From: BRH-c54 sp036567945
GTDB lineage: Bacteria > Bacteroidota > Bacteroidia > Flavobacteriales_E > Vicingaceae
Direction of reading: 5' to 3'
Length of the DNA: 26,497 nt
Assembly (NCBI GenBank): GCA_036567945.1
Contig: DATCTM010000127.1
Span: 1 to 26,497, forward strand
A program made the translations under genes and the position numbers. Shown here in pieces: positions 16,662-25,346 of the stretch (position 1 is the first letter of the stretch; the number at the start of each line of letters is the position of its first letter). The notes under the pieces were generated by a model. That model saw only the letters and a list, made by a program, of their open reading frames with translations, ran no database searches and was not told where the DNA came from.

Positions 16662-16913
16662 ATGAAAAAAACAATTTTAATTATCGGAACAGCAATGTTG
16701 TTCATTGTAGGAAGTACTATGTTTTCAGCTTGTGGAAATTCAGAAACAAAACATCACGAAGAAATGAATCATGATGAAAATATGGAAATGACAGATGAAC
16801 ATGCAGAGCACACACATTATCAGTGTCCTATGAAATGTGAAGGAGAGAAAACTTATGAAGAACCTGGTATTTGCCCTGTTTGTGAAATGGATTTGAAAGA
16901 AGTAGAGAAATAA
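16662..16913 (+). CDS. Small HMBD lipoprotein (heavy-metal-binding domain)
   Basis: 83 residues. A signal peptide ends in the lipobox-like FSAC at C24, so the mature protein is probably lipid-anchored. A His/Met/Glu-rich linker (HHEEMNHDENMEMTDEHAEH) leads to a heavy-metal-binding domain with YQCPMKCEGEKTYEEPGICPVCEMDL. The same domain occurs near the N-terminus of the CusB protein in this window. Here the usual Gly after the last Cys pair is Glu (CPVCEMDL, not CxxCGMxL). Its likely role is periplasmic copper capture (inference). It is the last gene of the plus-strand block and converges on mtgA with only 4 bp between stops. Confidence 0.85.
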   Translation: MKKTILIIGTAMLFIVGSTMFSACGNSETKHHEEMNHDENMEMTDEHAEHTHYQCPMKCEGEKTYEEPGICPVCEMDLKEVEK

Positions 16914-16925
16914 AAATTTATTTCT
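16906..16925. terminator. AT-only hairpin over the convergent stop codons
   Basis: A 9-bp perfect inverted repeat (AGAAATAAA/TTTATTTCT) with an AA loop covers both the stop of the HMBD lipoprotein gene and the end of mtgA. A T-rich run follows on the plus strand (16926-16937). It could end plus-strand transcripts of the metal block; the stem has few G-C pairs, so it would be weak. Confidence 0.4.
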
Positions 16926-17616
16926 TTTCTTTTTTATCGTAGTCTAACTTTCCTCCCCAAAAACGCATTTGTTGGAGGGTCCAATTTATTCTTCCATTTA
17001 AATATGGGCTAGGGTATTTTGCATTATATTTTAAAGGACTAGGTAAAATAACCGCCAAGGTAGCTGCTTGCCTTTTATTTATTTTTGCTGCTGAGGTGTT
17101 AAAATAAGCTTTAGAGGCAGCTTCTGCTCCGTAAATGCCTTTGCCCATTTCGGCAACATTCAAATAAACCTCCATAATGCGTTCTTTGCTCCAAATGGTT
17201 TCTATTAAAAAAGTAAAATACACCTCAAAACCTTTTCTTATCCAGCTTCTTCCTGGCCATAAAAATACATTTTTAGCTGTTTGCTGACTAATAGTGCTGG
17301 CTCCTCTTTTACGTTTGCTTTTTTCGTTGTGCTTAATGGCTTTTTGAATGGCGCCAAAATCAAAACCATGGTGTTTTAAAAAATTTTGGTCTTCGGTACA
17401 AACTACTGCTAATTGTAAATCAGGAGAAATTTCTGATAAAGGCTTCCACTTTTTTTCCAACTTCATGGGTTTACCTTCCATTTTTTGCTCTATAACTCTA
17501 ATTACCATTAATGGTGTAAAATAAACTGGAATCCAGCGGAGTATAATTACCATTCCTATAGTGATGGCAAAATACCAAAGTAATAATTTACCCAACCAAC
17601 GGAAAATTTTTTTCAT
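16918..17616 (-). CDS. mtgA: Monofunctional peptidoglycan transglycosylase
   Basis: 232 residues, GT51 family; polymerises lipid II into glycan strands at the outer face of the inner membrane. One N-terminal transmembrane helix (about 10-27). Catalytic landmarks are CTEDQNFLKHHGFDFGAI with the general base E75, then KRKRGASTISQQTAKNVFLW and WSKERIMEVYLNVAEMG, all conserved in MtgA and the transglycosylase half of PBP1. There is no transpeptidase domain and the length is normal. A good promoter match precedes it (17641-17673, minus). It is unrelated to the metal block, with which it converges. Confidence 0.95.
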   Translation of the reverse strand: MKKIFRWLGKLLLWYFAITIGMVIILRWIPVYFTPLMVIRVIEQKMEGKPMKLEKKWKPLSEISPDLQLAVVCTEDQNFLKHHGFDFGAIQKAIKHNEKSKRKRGASTISQQTAKNVFLWPGRSWIRKGFEVYFTFLIETIWSKERIMEVYLNVAEMGKGIYGAEAASKAYFNTSAAKINKRQAATLAVILPSPLKYNAKYPSPYLNGRINWTLQQMRFWGGKLDYDKKEKK

Positions 17617-17640
17617 AGAAATAGGTCATAAAATGTGAGG

Positions 17641-17673
17641 CAAAAGTAATACAAATAAACATTGTTTAACAAA
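17641..17673 (-). promoter_or_regulatory. mtgA promoter, Bacteroidota type
   Basis: On the minus strand TTTG (17673-17670), a 21-bp spacer and TACTTTTG (17648-17641) fit the TTTG-N19-21-TAnnTTTG consensus known for Bacteroidota. The -7 element lies about 25 bp before the mtgA ATG, giving a short leader. Confidence 0.6.
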
Positions 17674-17772
17674 AACTATAAATTAGCTTTTTGCTCAAAA
17701 ATTTCAATAGAAACACTTACTTTTTTGCTATAATTTCTTACTTTTATCCTACTTAACAAAAAAACAAAAACT

Positions 17773-18312
17773 ATGGCTGTTCAACTTCCCTTTAATTTTA
17801 ACCAGTGGATTGAAGAAAACAAAGATAAACTTAAACCACCTGTGGGAAATAAAAATATGTACCCATTAGGAAAAGATTTTATTGTAATGGTTGTTGGTGG
17901 ACCAAACGCTCGAAAAGATTTTCATTATAACGAAACAGAAGAGTTGTTTTATCAACTAAAAGGGGATATTGAAGTAACCATACAAGATGAAGGAAAAGCA
18001 GTAAAAGTTCCTATAAAAGAAGGAGATATGTTTTTACTGCCAGCTAAAGTACCTCATTCTCCTGTTCGTTCGGAAGGGTCTATAGGATTGGTAATAGAAA
18101 GAGTAAGAAAAGGAACTGATTACAAGGACGGTTTAATGTGGTTTTGCGAAAAATGTAACAACAAACTTTACGAAAAATATTTTCCATTAACCAATATAGA
18201 AAACGACTTTTTACCTGTTTTTAAAGAATATTACGAATCGGAAGATTTAAGAACTTGCAAGAGCTGTGGTCATGTGATGGAGGCTGATAGTCGATTTGTT
18301 GAAAAAAAGTAA
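17773..18312 (+). CDS. nbaC: 3-hydroxyanthranilate 3,4-dioxygenase
   Basis: 179 residues, cytosolic cupin enzyme that cleaves 3-hydroxyanthranilate to 2-amino-3-carboxymuconate semialdehyde, leading to quinolinate/NAD or further catabolism in the kynurenine pathway. The Fe(II) ligands are visible as His and Glu in DFHYNETEELFYQLKGD and His in VPHSPVR. The C-terminal rubredoxin-like site has CEKC and CKSC, as in bacterial forms. The start MAVQLPFNFNQWIEENK is the family N-terminus. No other kynurenine gene is in the window, so its pathway partners lie elsewhere. Divergent from mtgA across a 156-bp gap. Confidence 0.94.
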   Translation: MAVQLPFNFNQWIEENKDKLKPPVGNKNMYPLGKDFIVMVVGGPNARKDFHYNETEELFYQLKGDIEVTIQDEGKAVKVPIKEGDMFLLPAKVPHSPVRSEGSIGLVIERVRKGTDYKDGLMWFCEKCNNKLYEKYFPLTNIENDFLPVFKEYYESEDLRTCKSCGHVMEADSRFVEKK

Positions 18313-18353
18313 GTCTTTTCGTTACTAAAATTTACAAGAACACTTTGTTTATT

Positions 18354-18361
18354 TACCTTTG
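18354..18361 (+). promoter_or_regulatory. -7 element (TACCTTTG) for the M61 gene
   Basis: TACCTTTG matches TAnnTTTG and lies 26 bp before the M61 ATG. No clear -33 TTTG is seen at the right spacing, so the call rests on the -7 box alone. Confidence 0.4.
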
Positions 18362-18387
18362 TGGGAAACCAAAAATTGAGGTAACTA

Positions 18388-20103
18388 ATGAAGTACATCG
18401 TATCGTATCAACAAGCAGCAAATCATTTTATAGATATCGAGTTTATTGTTGAAAATTCACAACAACAAGAAAAAATAACTGTTCAACTTCCTGCTTGGCG
18501 TCCGGGTAGGTATGAGTTGGGTAACTTTGCTAAAAATATCCAGAAATGGCAAGCTTTTAACGAAAAAGGCAGATCACTTAATTTTGAAAAAACTGCCAAA
18601 GACACTTGGAAAGTGTTTACCAACAAAGCCAAAAAAATTCACATCAAATATAATTATTATGCCAACGAAATTAATGCGGGTTCATCTTATTTGGATGATA
18701 ACCAACTTTATATTAATGGTGTAAATTGCTTCTTGTATGTTCCCGAACAAATAAATACGCCTTGTAAGTTGGAATTGAAATTACCAAAAGATTACCAAGT
18801 AGCTACTGGGTTAAAATCTAAATCAAAACATCAATTTGAGGCAAAAGATTTTCACGAGTTAGTGGATAGTCCTTTTATTGCTAGCAATTCCTTAAAACAT
18901 CATTCTTTCGAAGAAAGCAATGTGCTTTTTCATATGTGGTTTCAAGGTGAGTGTAAGCCCGATTTTAAAAAGTTGGAAAACGATTTCAAAAAGTTCTGTA
19001 AAAAGCAAATTAAAGATTTCGGCAGTTTTCCGGTTAACGAGTACCATTTTTTATTTCAAATACTTACTTATAAAACCTACCATGGTGTAGAACATAGTAA
19101 CTCAACTGTAATTTCTTTAGGCCCATCTTATGAAATAATGGACGAAAAAGGTTGGTACAATGAATTGTTAGGCGTAAGTTCTCATGAACTCTATCATACA
19201 TGGAATGTAAAACAAATTCGACCGATAGAAATGTATCCTTACGATTATACCAAAGAAAATTATACGGTGTTAGGTTATTTGGACGAAGGTGTTACCACTT
19301 ATTTTGGTGATAAATATTTGTTTACTTCAGGCGTTTTTGATTGGACACAATACAAAAGTACATTTGATAAATTGCTAGAAAGACACTATACTAATTTTGG
19401 TGTAGAGAATTTATCAGTAGCATCATCATCTTTCGATACTTGGTTAGATGGTTATGTAAGAGGCATTCCTAATAGAAAAGGTTCTATTTATACCGAAGGG
19501 GCGTTGGTGACTTTTATTACCGATATTTTTATCATGAAAAATACCAGTAACAAAAAAGGATTAAAAGATGTGATGAAAATCCTTTATACGGATTTTGCTA
19601 AAAAAAGTAAAGGGGTAAGCGATGCTGATTACAAAGCTGTTGTTGAGAAAGTAGCAGGAACATCTTACGATAAAATTTATACAGAATTAATTCATGGAAC
19701 AAAAGACTTTACACCTTGGTTAAAAGAAGCTGCGAATTATATTGGGTGCGAATTAAAAATAACACCATCAGACAGTTATAATGAAGCTAAGTTTGGATTT
19801 AAAGTACGTTATGAAAATAATAGTTGTATTATTGATAATATAGCACCCAACGCTATTGCTGAAAAATTAGGGTTAGCGGTTGGCGATGAAATATTAGCCA
19901 TTAATAATATTAAGTTGGCAAATGATTTAGAACAATGGAGCAATTATTTTGGAGATGAAAAACAAACAATCACAATAAAAAGAGCCTTAGGGAAGATAGA
20001 ATTGATTAATTTAAAATCGGCTGAAGCAAAATATTTCAACAAGTATCAACTTTTAAAACAACGAGAGAAAGACGCTAATTTTAATGCATGGAGTAAAAAG
20101 TAG
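18388..20103 (+). CDS. M61-family aminopeptidase with PDZ domain
   Basis: 571 residues, related to glycyl aminopeptidase. An N-terminal beta domain (about 1-165, QLPAWRPGRYELGNFAKNI) precedes the gluzincin core with HELYHTWNVKQIRP starting at H266 and the third zinc ligand in DEGVTTYFGD (E300). A PDZ domain covers about 470-545 (IIDNIAPNAIAEKLGLAVGDEILAINNI). No signal peptide is apparent, so it may be cytosolic, unlike some exported relatives. It is a lone gene with its own -7 box. The role is probably peptide turnover with preference for small N-terminal residues (family knowledge). Confidence 0.92.
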   Translation: MKYIVSYQQAANHFIDIEFIVENSQQQEKITVQLPAWRPGRYELGNFAKNIQKWQAFNEKGRSLNFEKTAKDTWKVFTNKAKKIHIKYNYYANEINAGSSYLDDNQLYINGVNCFLYVPEQINTPCKLELKLPKDYQVATGLKSKSKHQFEAKDFHELVDSPFIASNSLKHHSFEESNVLFHMWFQGECKPDFKKLENDFKKFCKKQIKDFGSFPVNEYHFLFQILTYKTYHGVEHSNSTVISLGPSYEIMDEKGWYNELLGVSSHELYHTWNVKQIRPIEMYPYDYTKENYTVLGYLDEGVTTYFGDKYLFTSGVFDWTQYKSTFDKLLERHYTNFGVENLSVASSSFDTWLDGYVRGIPNRKGSIYTEGALVTFITDIFIMKNTSNKKGLKDVMKILYTDFAKKSKGVSDADYKAVVEKVAGTSYDKIYTELIHGTKDFTPWLKEAANYIGCELKITPSDSYNEAKFGFKVRYENNSCIIDNIAPNAIAEKLGLAVGDEILAINNIKLANDLEQWSNYFGDEKQTITIKRALGKIELINLKSAEAKYFNKYQLLKQREKDANFNAWSKK

Positions 20104-20160
20104 TTATTTAGATTAAGCCTATTTTTTCGTAGATTGTTAATAACATTTTTTAGACAAAAG

Positions 20161-20190
20161 TTGCATTTTTGATTATTTGTTCTATTTTAG
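20161..20190 (+). promoter_or_regulatory. Possible promoter for the RDD gene
   Basis: TTG (20161-20163), 19 bp and TATTTTAG (20183-20190) fit TTG-N19-TAnnTTTG with one mismatch. It lies 40 bp before the RDD gene ATG. Confidence 0.4.
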
Positions 20191-20230
20191 TTCCTTCAAA
20201 TTAATTAAATATTAACTAAAATTAAAAATT

Positions 20231-20815
20231 ATGAGTGAAGAAACTACAACAGCAGAAGTAAATCAAGGGGTTGCTTCTGATACCAACTCAAACAGAATAG
20301 GATTTGGTCCTCGTTTGGGAGCGTATTTAATAGACATGGTTTTCAATGGAATTGTTGGAAGCATTATTGGTGGAGCTTTAGGTGCAACTTTAACAGGAAT
20401 ATTTTTTGGCTCACAAGCTGCAACTGGTACCGCTGAAGGTGATGCTATGGTTGGAGGAATAGGTGCTATGTTAGGAGGAATGATTGGTACAATCGCTGGA
20501 ATTTATTTAATGTCTTTAATACTTTTCCTTATGGAGGGAATAACAGGACAAACTCCTGGTAAAATGTTATTAAAAATTAAAAATAAAAATGCAGATGGTT
20601 CTGCTGCAGGTGCTGGAGCTTTATGGACAAGAGCTTTCTTAAAATACATTGGTGCTATAATGGCTTTATTGGCTGGTGTTACTGGTGTAGCTATAATAGG
20701 AACTATTGGAAGTTTAGCAGGGTTAATCATCTTTATTGGATGTTTCTTTGTTCTTGGTCAAAAAAGACAAGCTATCCATGATTTAATAGCTAAAACAGCT
20801 GTTTATAAAAAATAA
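20231..20815 (+). CDS. RDD family membrane protein
   Basis: 194 residues. After a short polar N-terminus, RIGFGPRLGAYLIDMVFNGIVG carries the Arg and Asp that name the family. Three main hydrophobic regions follow (about 38-62, 76-106, 135-175), rich in Gly/Ala. TGQTPGKMLLKIKNKNADGS is the conserved family loop, and KRQAIHDLIAKTAVY the conserved end. RDD proteins are small membrane proteins with proposed transport or stress roles; no specific function can be given here. Single gene with a strong terminator 26 bp after the stop. Confidence 0.88.
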   Translation: MSEETTTAEVNQGVASDTNSNRIGFGPRLGAYLIDMVFNGIVGSIIGGALGATLTGIFFGSQAATGTAEGDAMVGGIGAMLGGMIGTIAGIYLMSLILFLMEGITGQTPGKMLLKIKNKNADGSAAGAGALWTRAFLKYIGAIMALLAGVTGVAIIGTIGSLAGLIIFIGCFFVLGQKRQAIHDLIAKTAVYKK

Positions 20816-20840
20816 TAAACAGGTTAAAAAAACCTTCTTT

Positions 20841-20884
20841 AACCCTCTCGGTGATTTTGGCTTATCATCGGGAGGGTTTTTTTG
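20841..20884 (+). terminator. Rho-independent terminator after the RDD gene
   Basis: AACCCTCTCGGTGA pairs with TCATCGGGAGGGTT (12 of 14 Watson-Crick, the rest wobble or mismatch) around a 10-nt loop, followed by seven or more T. This is the clearest terminator in the window. Confidence 0.88.
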
Positions 20885-20943
20885 TGAGATAAATTAATCA
20901 AAAGTTAACGTGGTTTTGCTTTAAGTAGTCGTTAATTAAAATG

Positions 20944-20951
20944 TAAATTTG
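20944..20951 (+). promoter_or_regulatory. -7 element (TAAATTTG) for pafA
   Basis: TAAATTTG is an exact TAnnTTTG match 19 bp before the phosphatase ATG. A TTTTG at 20914-20918 is 25 bp upstream, slightly wider than the usual spacing. Confidence 0.5.
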
Positions 20952-20970
20952 TGGCATAAATTCATACGTT

Positions 20971-22596
20971 ATGAAATATCTTTTTTTAGCCATTTTCCTT
21001 ACTTTAAATGCTCTTTTTGCTTGGTCGCAACAAAAGCAACCTAAATTGGTAGTGGGTATCGTAGTAGATCAAATGCGTTACGATTATCTTGCTCGTTTTT
21101 GGGAAAAATTCAGTGAAAACGGCTTTAAAAAGTTGGTGAATAATGGCTTTAACTGTGAGCAAACTCATTTTAATTATATGCCTACCTATACTGCTCCGGG
21201 TCATGCTTCTATTTATACCGGAACTACACCTGCCAACCACGGTATAATTGCCAATACTTGGTACGACAAAACCAATAAAACTAAAACCTATTGTACTTCA
21301 GATGAAAATGTTCAATCTGTTGGCACTATTACCAACATGGGAAAAATGTCGCCAAATAAACTATTGGTTACTACCATTGCCGATGAGTTGAAAACTGCAA
21401 ATAAGCAATCTAAAGTAATAGGAATTTCCATTAAGGACAGAGGGGCTATTTTGCCTGCCGGACATCAAGCGGATGCTGCTTATTGGTTTGCCGGAGAAGA
21501 TGAAGGAAAATGGATTTCTAGTACCTACTATATGAAACAGTTGCCTAAGTGGTTAAACGAATTGAATGAGAAAAATACTGCTAATACTTATTTACAAAAA
21601 CCTTGGGAAACACTTTTGCCTATACACGATTATACCGAAAGCATTGCCGACAATAATCCTTACGAAGAAGTTTTTGAAGGCGAAAAAGCTCCTATTTTTC
21701 CACATAATTTGCCAGCTTTAAGAAAAGCCAATAAGAATTATGATTTAATAAAATCAACTCCTTTTGGCAACACCATTTTAAAAGAGTTGGCTTTTGAAGT
21801 GATACAACAAGAAAAATTAGGAGCAGATGATATTACCGATTTGCTTACCGTAAGTTTTTCTTCTCCCGACTATATCGGACATCAATTCGGACCTTATTCA
21901 GTAGAGATTCAAGATACGTATTTGCGTTTAGATAAAGAAATTGCTGAATTATTAACTTTTCTGGAAAAACAAGTAGGCGAAAATGAATTTATGGTTTTCC
22001 TAACTGCCGATCATGGCGTAGTAGATATTCCTCAACATGCTATTGATAATCAACTTCCTGGTGGTTATTTTGAAGAAAAAGCTACTTTACAAGTCCTAAA
22101 TGAGGCACTTTTTGAAAAATTTAAGGTAGAAAGCTTAGTAGAAAATTTATCAAATTACCAACTATTCTTTAATCATGATTTGAGTGTTGAACATCAATTA
22201 AATCTAATTGAAATAGAAAATGTTGCGGTAAACTTTATGTTGGCACAACAAGGCATTGTAAAAGCAGTTTCGTCAACCAATTTAAAAGCAGCTGAGTTTA
22301 CCGATAAAATAATGGGAAATGTACAAAGAGGTTTTCATCAGGTGCGTTCGGGAGATGTATTGTTTGTATTAGCTCCGGGTTGGATAAACAAATGGACCAA
22401 AAAAGGAACCACCCATGGCTCGCCTTATAATTATGATACGCACGTACCTTTGTTGTGGTACGGCACCAATATTAAACAAGGAGCAAGAACAGAACAAGTA
22501 GATATTGCAGATATTGCAGCAACGCTGTCTGTATTACTAAATATCACCCTACCTAGTGCTTGTGATGGAAAAGTGATTGAGGAGCTTGTGAAGTAA
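20971..22596 (+). CDS. pafA: PafA-type alkaline phosphatase
   Basis: 541 residues, exported (signal peptide 1-19, ending FAWSQ). Phosphate monoesterase of the alkaline phosphatase superfamily, PafA subgroup. Zn and catalytic residues seen: D33 (VVDQMRYDY), nucleophile T74 (YTAPGHAS), N95 (IIANTWYD), K155 and R157 (IKDRGAILPAGH), Asp and His in SSPDYIGHQFGP, Asp-His in TADHGV and His in THGSPYNYDTH. The N/K/R trio is the signature that separates PafA from phosphodiesterases of the same fold. The likely role is periplasmic scavenging of organic phosphate. A lipoprotein gene follows after 10 bp, probably co-transcribed. Confidence 0.93.
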   Translation: MKYLFLAIFLTLNALFAWSQQKQPKLVVGIVVDQMRYDYLARFWEKFSENGFKKLVNNGFNCEQTHFNYMPTYTAPGHASIYTGTTPANHGIIANTWYDKTNKTKTYCTSDENVQSVGTITNMGKMSPNKLLVTTIADELKTANKQSKVIGISIKDRGAILPAGHQADAAYWFAGEDEGKWISSTYYMKQLPKWLNELNEKNTANTYLQKPWETLLPIHDYTESIADNNPYEEVFEGEKAPIFPHNLPALRKANKNYDLIKSTPFGNTILKELAFEVIQQEKLGADDITDLLTVSFSSPDYIGHQFGPYSVEIQDTYLRLDKEIAELLTFLEKQVGENEFMVFLTADHGVVDIPQHAIDNQLPGGYFEEKATLQVLNEALFEKFKVESLVENLSNYQLFFNHDLSVEHQLNLIEIENVAVNFMLAQQGIVKAVSSTNLKAAEFTDKIMGNVQRGFHQVRSGDVLFVLAPGWINKWTKKGTTHGSPYNYDTHVPLLWYGTNIKQGARTEQVDIADIAATLSVLLNITLPSACDGKVIEELVK

Positions 22597-22606
22597 AATA
22601 ATTAAA

Positions 22607-23260
22607 ATGAAAAAGTATAAAATAGCAGTGGCAGTAAGTTTTTTAATTTTGTTTGATGCTTGCTCAGAATCATCGCAAAGTGACAATAATGCTCAAGAAC
22701 AACAACAAGATACAGTTGCTAATGTAGTAGATACATTAATAACGGATGGAGTCAAAAAACAAGCCGATACAATTAGTTTTTTGCAATTTTATCAGGAATT
22801 AGTAACAGCAATTGAAACTAAAAACGCAGCAGTGTTCAACCAACTTTTTTATAAAGATTACGGTTTGTATATTATAGAAAGTTCGGGAGCTATGCCTCAA
22901 GTAAGTAAGGTTTACGAAATTGAAAATTACCAAACATCAGGTACTAAACTAGGTTTTTTTGATTTGCCTTTCGATTCATTAAGTTTAATCCCCCTTAAAG
23001 AAAAGCTACCAAAAGTGGTTTGCGAAAAAAATAGCTACAACAAGCAAGGTTGTTTTCAGGAAAATAGAAACCCCTTAAAAGACAGTGAAATTTGGCATTA
23101 TGCCAATTTAAACGAAAAAGAAGTACAAGCCATACAATTTATTAGCGAAACCATAAAAATTACCGTTGTAAATACCTATAATTATACCTTTTATTTTTCA
23201 CAAATAAATGGTTCTTGGCAACTTAGCTTTATTGATTTAAGAATTCCTTGTACAGCCTAA
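22607..23260 (+). CDS. Putative lipoprotein of unknown function
   Basis: 217 residues; I do not recognise a family. The N-terminus MKKYKIAVAVSFLILFDAC ends in a relaxed lipobox (C19), followed by a Ser/Gln/Asn/Asp-rich linker to about residue 45. The rest is a compact domain with two Cys (VVCEKNSYNKQGCF) and aromatic-rich strands at the end (YNYTFYFSQINGSWQLSFIDL), resembling small nuclear-transport-factor-like or DUF lipoprotein folds only in a general way. It follows pafA by 10 bp, so it is likely part of the same transcript. Confidence 0.7.
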   Translation: MKKYKIAVAVSFLILFDACSESSQSDNNAQEQQQDTVANVVDTLITDGVKKQADTISFLQFYQELVTAIETKNAAVFNQLFYKDYGLYIIESSGAMPQVSKVYEIENYQTSGTKLGFFDLPFDSLSLIPLKEKLPKVVCEKNSYNKQGCFQENRNPLKDSEIWHYANLNEKEVQAIQFISETIKITVVNTYNYTFYFSQINGSWQLSFIDLRIPCTA

Positions 23261-23334
23261 AACTGTTAATTGAATTGTTAATAAAAAACATCAATTTAAA
23301 TTGTTTATAGGCGTTAATAGCTCTGGCTAATGCT

Positions 23335-23342
23335 TATATTTG
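23335..23342 (+). promoter_or_regulatory. -7 element (TATATTTG) for gyrB
   Basis: TATATTTG matches TAnnTTTG exactly and lies 35 bp before the gyrB ATG. No strong -33 TTTG is visible at 19-21 bp. Confidence 0.45.
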
Positions 23343-23377
23343 TTTTGCTTAAAAAAAGCCTAAAAAACACATAAAAT

Positions 23378-25327
23378 ATGAGCGAAGAAAAACAGAAAAA
23401 TTATTCGGCCGATAGTATTCAGGCATTGGAAGGAATGGAGCATGTTAGAATGCGTCCATCCATGTATATTGGCGATGTAGGCGTTAGAGGTTTGCATCAC
23501 TTGGTTTATGAAGTAGTTGATAACTCTATAGATGAGGCAATGGGAGGCCATTGTAATGAAATTCAAGTTTGGATTAATGAAGACAATTCTATTGGAGTTA
23601 GAGATAATGGTAGAGGTATTCCTGTTGATATGCACAAAAAAGAAGGTGTTTCTGCTTTGGAAGTAGTAATGACCAAAATTGGTGCGGGAGGTAAATTTGA
23701 TAAAGACTCTTATAAAGTATCAGGTGGTTTGCACGGTGTTGGTGTCTCTGTTGTAAATGCACTTTCTGACGATTTAAAAGCTACCGTTTACCGTGATGGG
23801 AAAGTTTATGAACAAGAATATCAAAAAGGTAAAGCACTTTATCCTGTAAAAGAAGTTGGAACTACTGAGATTAGAGGAACAGAAGTGGTATTTAAACCAG
23901 ACGGAACCATATTTGAAAATACAGAATACAGTTACGAAACGTTGAAAGATAGAATGAGAGAACTTTCATTCTTAAATAAAGGCGTTAGAATAACCATTAC
24001 CGACCACAGAGAAAAAGACGATGAAGGGAATAGTGTTTTTGAAGAATTTTATTCTGAAGAAGGATTAAAAGAATTTGTTAAGTATATTGATGAAACTCGT
24101 GAACCGTTAATTGGAGAGGTAATTCATATGGAAGGCGAAAAAAGTGGTATTCCTGTTGAGGTAGCTATGATTTATAACACTTCGTATGCCGAAAACATTC
24201 ATGCTTATGTAAATAACATTAACACTCATGAAGGAGGAACGCATTTATCAGGTTTTAGAAGAGGATTAACATCTACATTAAAGAAATATGCTGAAACTTC
24301 TGGGATGTTAGATAAATTGAAATTTGAAATATCGGGAGATGATTTTAGAGAAGGTTTAACAGCTATCGTTTCTGTAAAAGTACAAGAACCTCAATTTGAA
24401 GGTCAAACCAAAACTAAATTAGGAAACAGAGAAGTTACAGCTCCTGTTAGTCAAGCAGTAACCGAAATGCTAACCAATTACTTAGAAGAACATCCTGCTG
24501 ATGCAAAATCGATAGTTCAAAAAGTTATTTTAGCTGCTACAGCTCGTCATGCGGCTACTAAAGCTCGTGAAATGGTTCAGCGTAAAAATGTGATGTCAGG
24601 TTCCGGTTTACCGGGAAAACTTTCTGATTGTGCCTCAAAAGACCCTGCAATTTGCGAATTGTACCTAGTAGAGGGAGATTCTGCGGGTGGAACAGCAAAA
24701 CAAGGAAGAGACAGGCATTTTCAAGCCATTATGCCGCTTAGGGGTAAAATTTTGAATGTTGAAAAAGCCATGCAGCATAAAATTTTAGATAATGAAGAGA
24801 TTAAAAATATTTACACTGCTTTAGGAGTAAGAATAGGTACAGAGGAAGATGCAAGAGCATTGAATATTGAAAAGTTACGTTACCATAAAGTAATTATTAT
24901 GTGTGATGCCGATGTTGATGGATCTCACATTGAAACACTTATTTTAACCTTTTTCTTTAGATATATGCCTGAATTGATAGAGAAAGGCTACATCTATATT
25001 GCTACACCACCACTTTATTTGGTTAAAAAAGGTAAGGAACAACGCTATTGCTGGAATGATAAAGAACGTGATACAGCTATACAAGAAATTAAAGGTGCAG
25101 GTAAAGAAGGAAGTGTTAATGTACAACGTTACAAAGGTTTGGGAGAGATGAATGCTGAACAATTATGGTCAACAACTATGAATCCTGAGTTTAGAACATT
25201 AAGACAAATAAACATTGAAAATGCTGCTTCGGCAGACCATACTTTCTCAATGTTAATGGGAGATGATGTTCCACCAAGAAGAGAATTTATTGAAGCCAAT
25301 GCTAAGTATGCTAAAATAGATATTTAA
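23378..25327 (+). CDS. gyrB: DNA gyrase subunit B
   Basis: 649 residues. ATPase subunit of gyrase, which supercoils DNA with GyrA. GHKL ATPase domain: IQALEGMEHVRMRPSMYIGD, EVVDNSIDEA, DNGRGIPVD and GGLHGVGVSVVNAL. Transducer: QTKTKLGNREV. Toprim: YLVEGDSAGGTAKQGRDR and MCDADVDGSHI. The C-terminal tail RYKGLGEMNAEQLWSTTMNPE is typical GyrB; the continuous short Toprim lacks the long insert of enterobacterial forms, as normal in this phylum. Length and motifs favour GyrB over ParE. Own promoter and a hairpin after the stop indicate a single-gene unit. Confidence 0.97.
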   Translation: MSEEKQKNYSADSIQALEGMEHVRMRPSMYIGDVGVRGLHHLVYEVVDNSIDEAMGGHCNEIQVWINEDNSIGVRDNGRGIPVDMHKKEGVSALEVVMTKIGAGGKFDKDSYKVSGGLHGVGVSVVNALSDDLKATVYRDGKVYEQEYQKGKALYPVKEVGTTEIRGTEVVFKPDGTIFENTEYSYETLKDRMRELSFLNKGVRITITDHREKDDEGNSVFEEFYSEEGLKEFVKYIDETREPLIGEVIHMEGEKSGIPVEVAMIYNTSYAENIHAYVNNINTHEGGTHLSGFRRGLTSTLKKYAETSGMLDKLKFEISGDDFREGLTAIVSVKVQEPQFEGQTKTKLGNREVTAPVSQAVTEMLTNYLEEHPADAKSIVQKVILAATARHAATKAREMVQRKNVMSGSGLPGKLSDCASKDPAICELYLVEGDSAGGTAKQGRDRHFQAIMPLRGKILNVEKAMQHKILDNEEIKNIYTALGVRIGTEEDARALNIEKLRYHKVIIMCDADVDGSHIETLILTFFFRYMPELIEKGYIYIATPPLYLVKKGKEQRYCWNDKERDTAIQEIKGAGKEGSVNVQRYKGLGEMNAEQLWSTTMNPEFRTLRQINIENAASADHTFSMLMGDDVPPRREFIEANAKYAKIDI

Positions 25328-25346
25328 TAACCGAATATTAATTGTT

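Noticed and set aside
721..16925. Metal block as a genomic island integrated at tRNA-Ala
   Set aside because: The tRNA 3' end points left, away from the block, and no copy of its 3' end was seen near 16,900. No integrase is present.
23261..23334. Terminator after the lipoprotein gene
   Set aside because: Only short AT palindromes (CAATTTAAATTG) and near-repeats are present, with no stable stem plus T-run.
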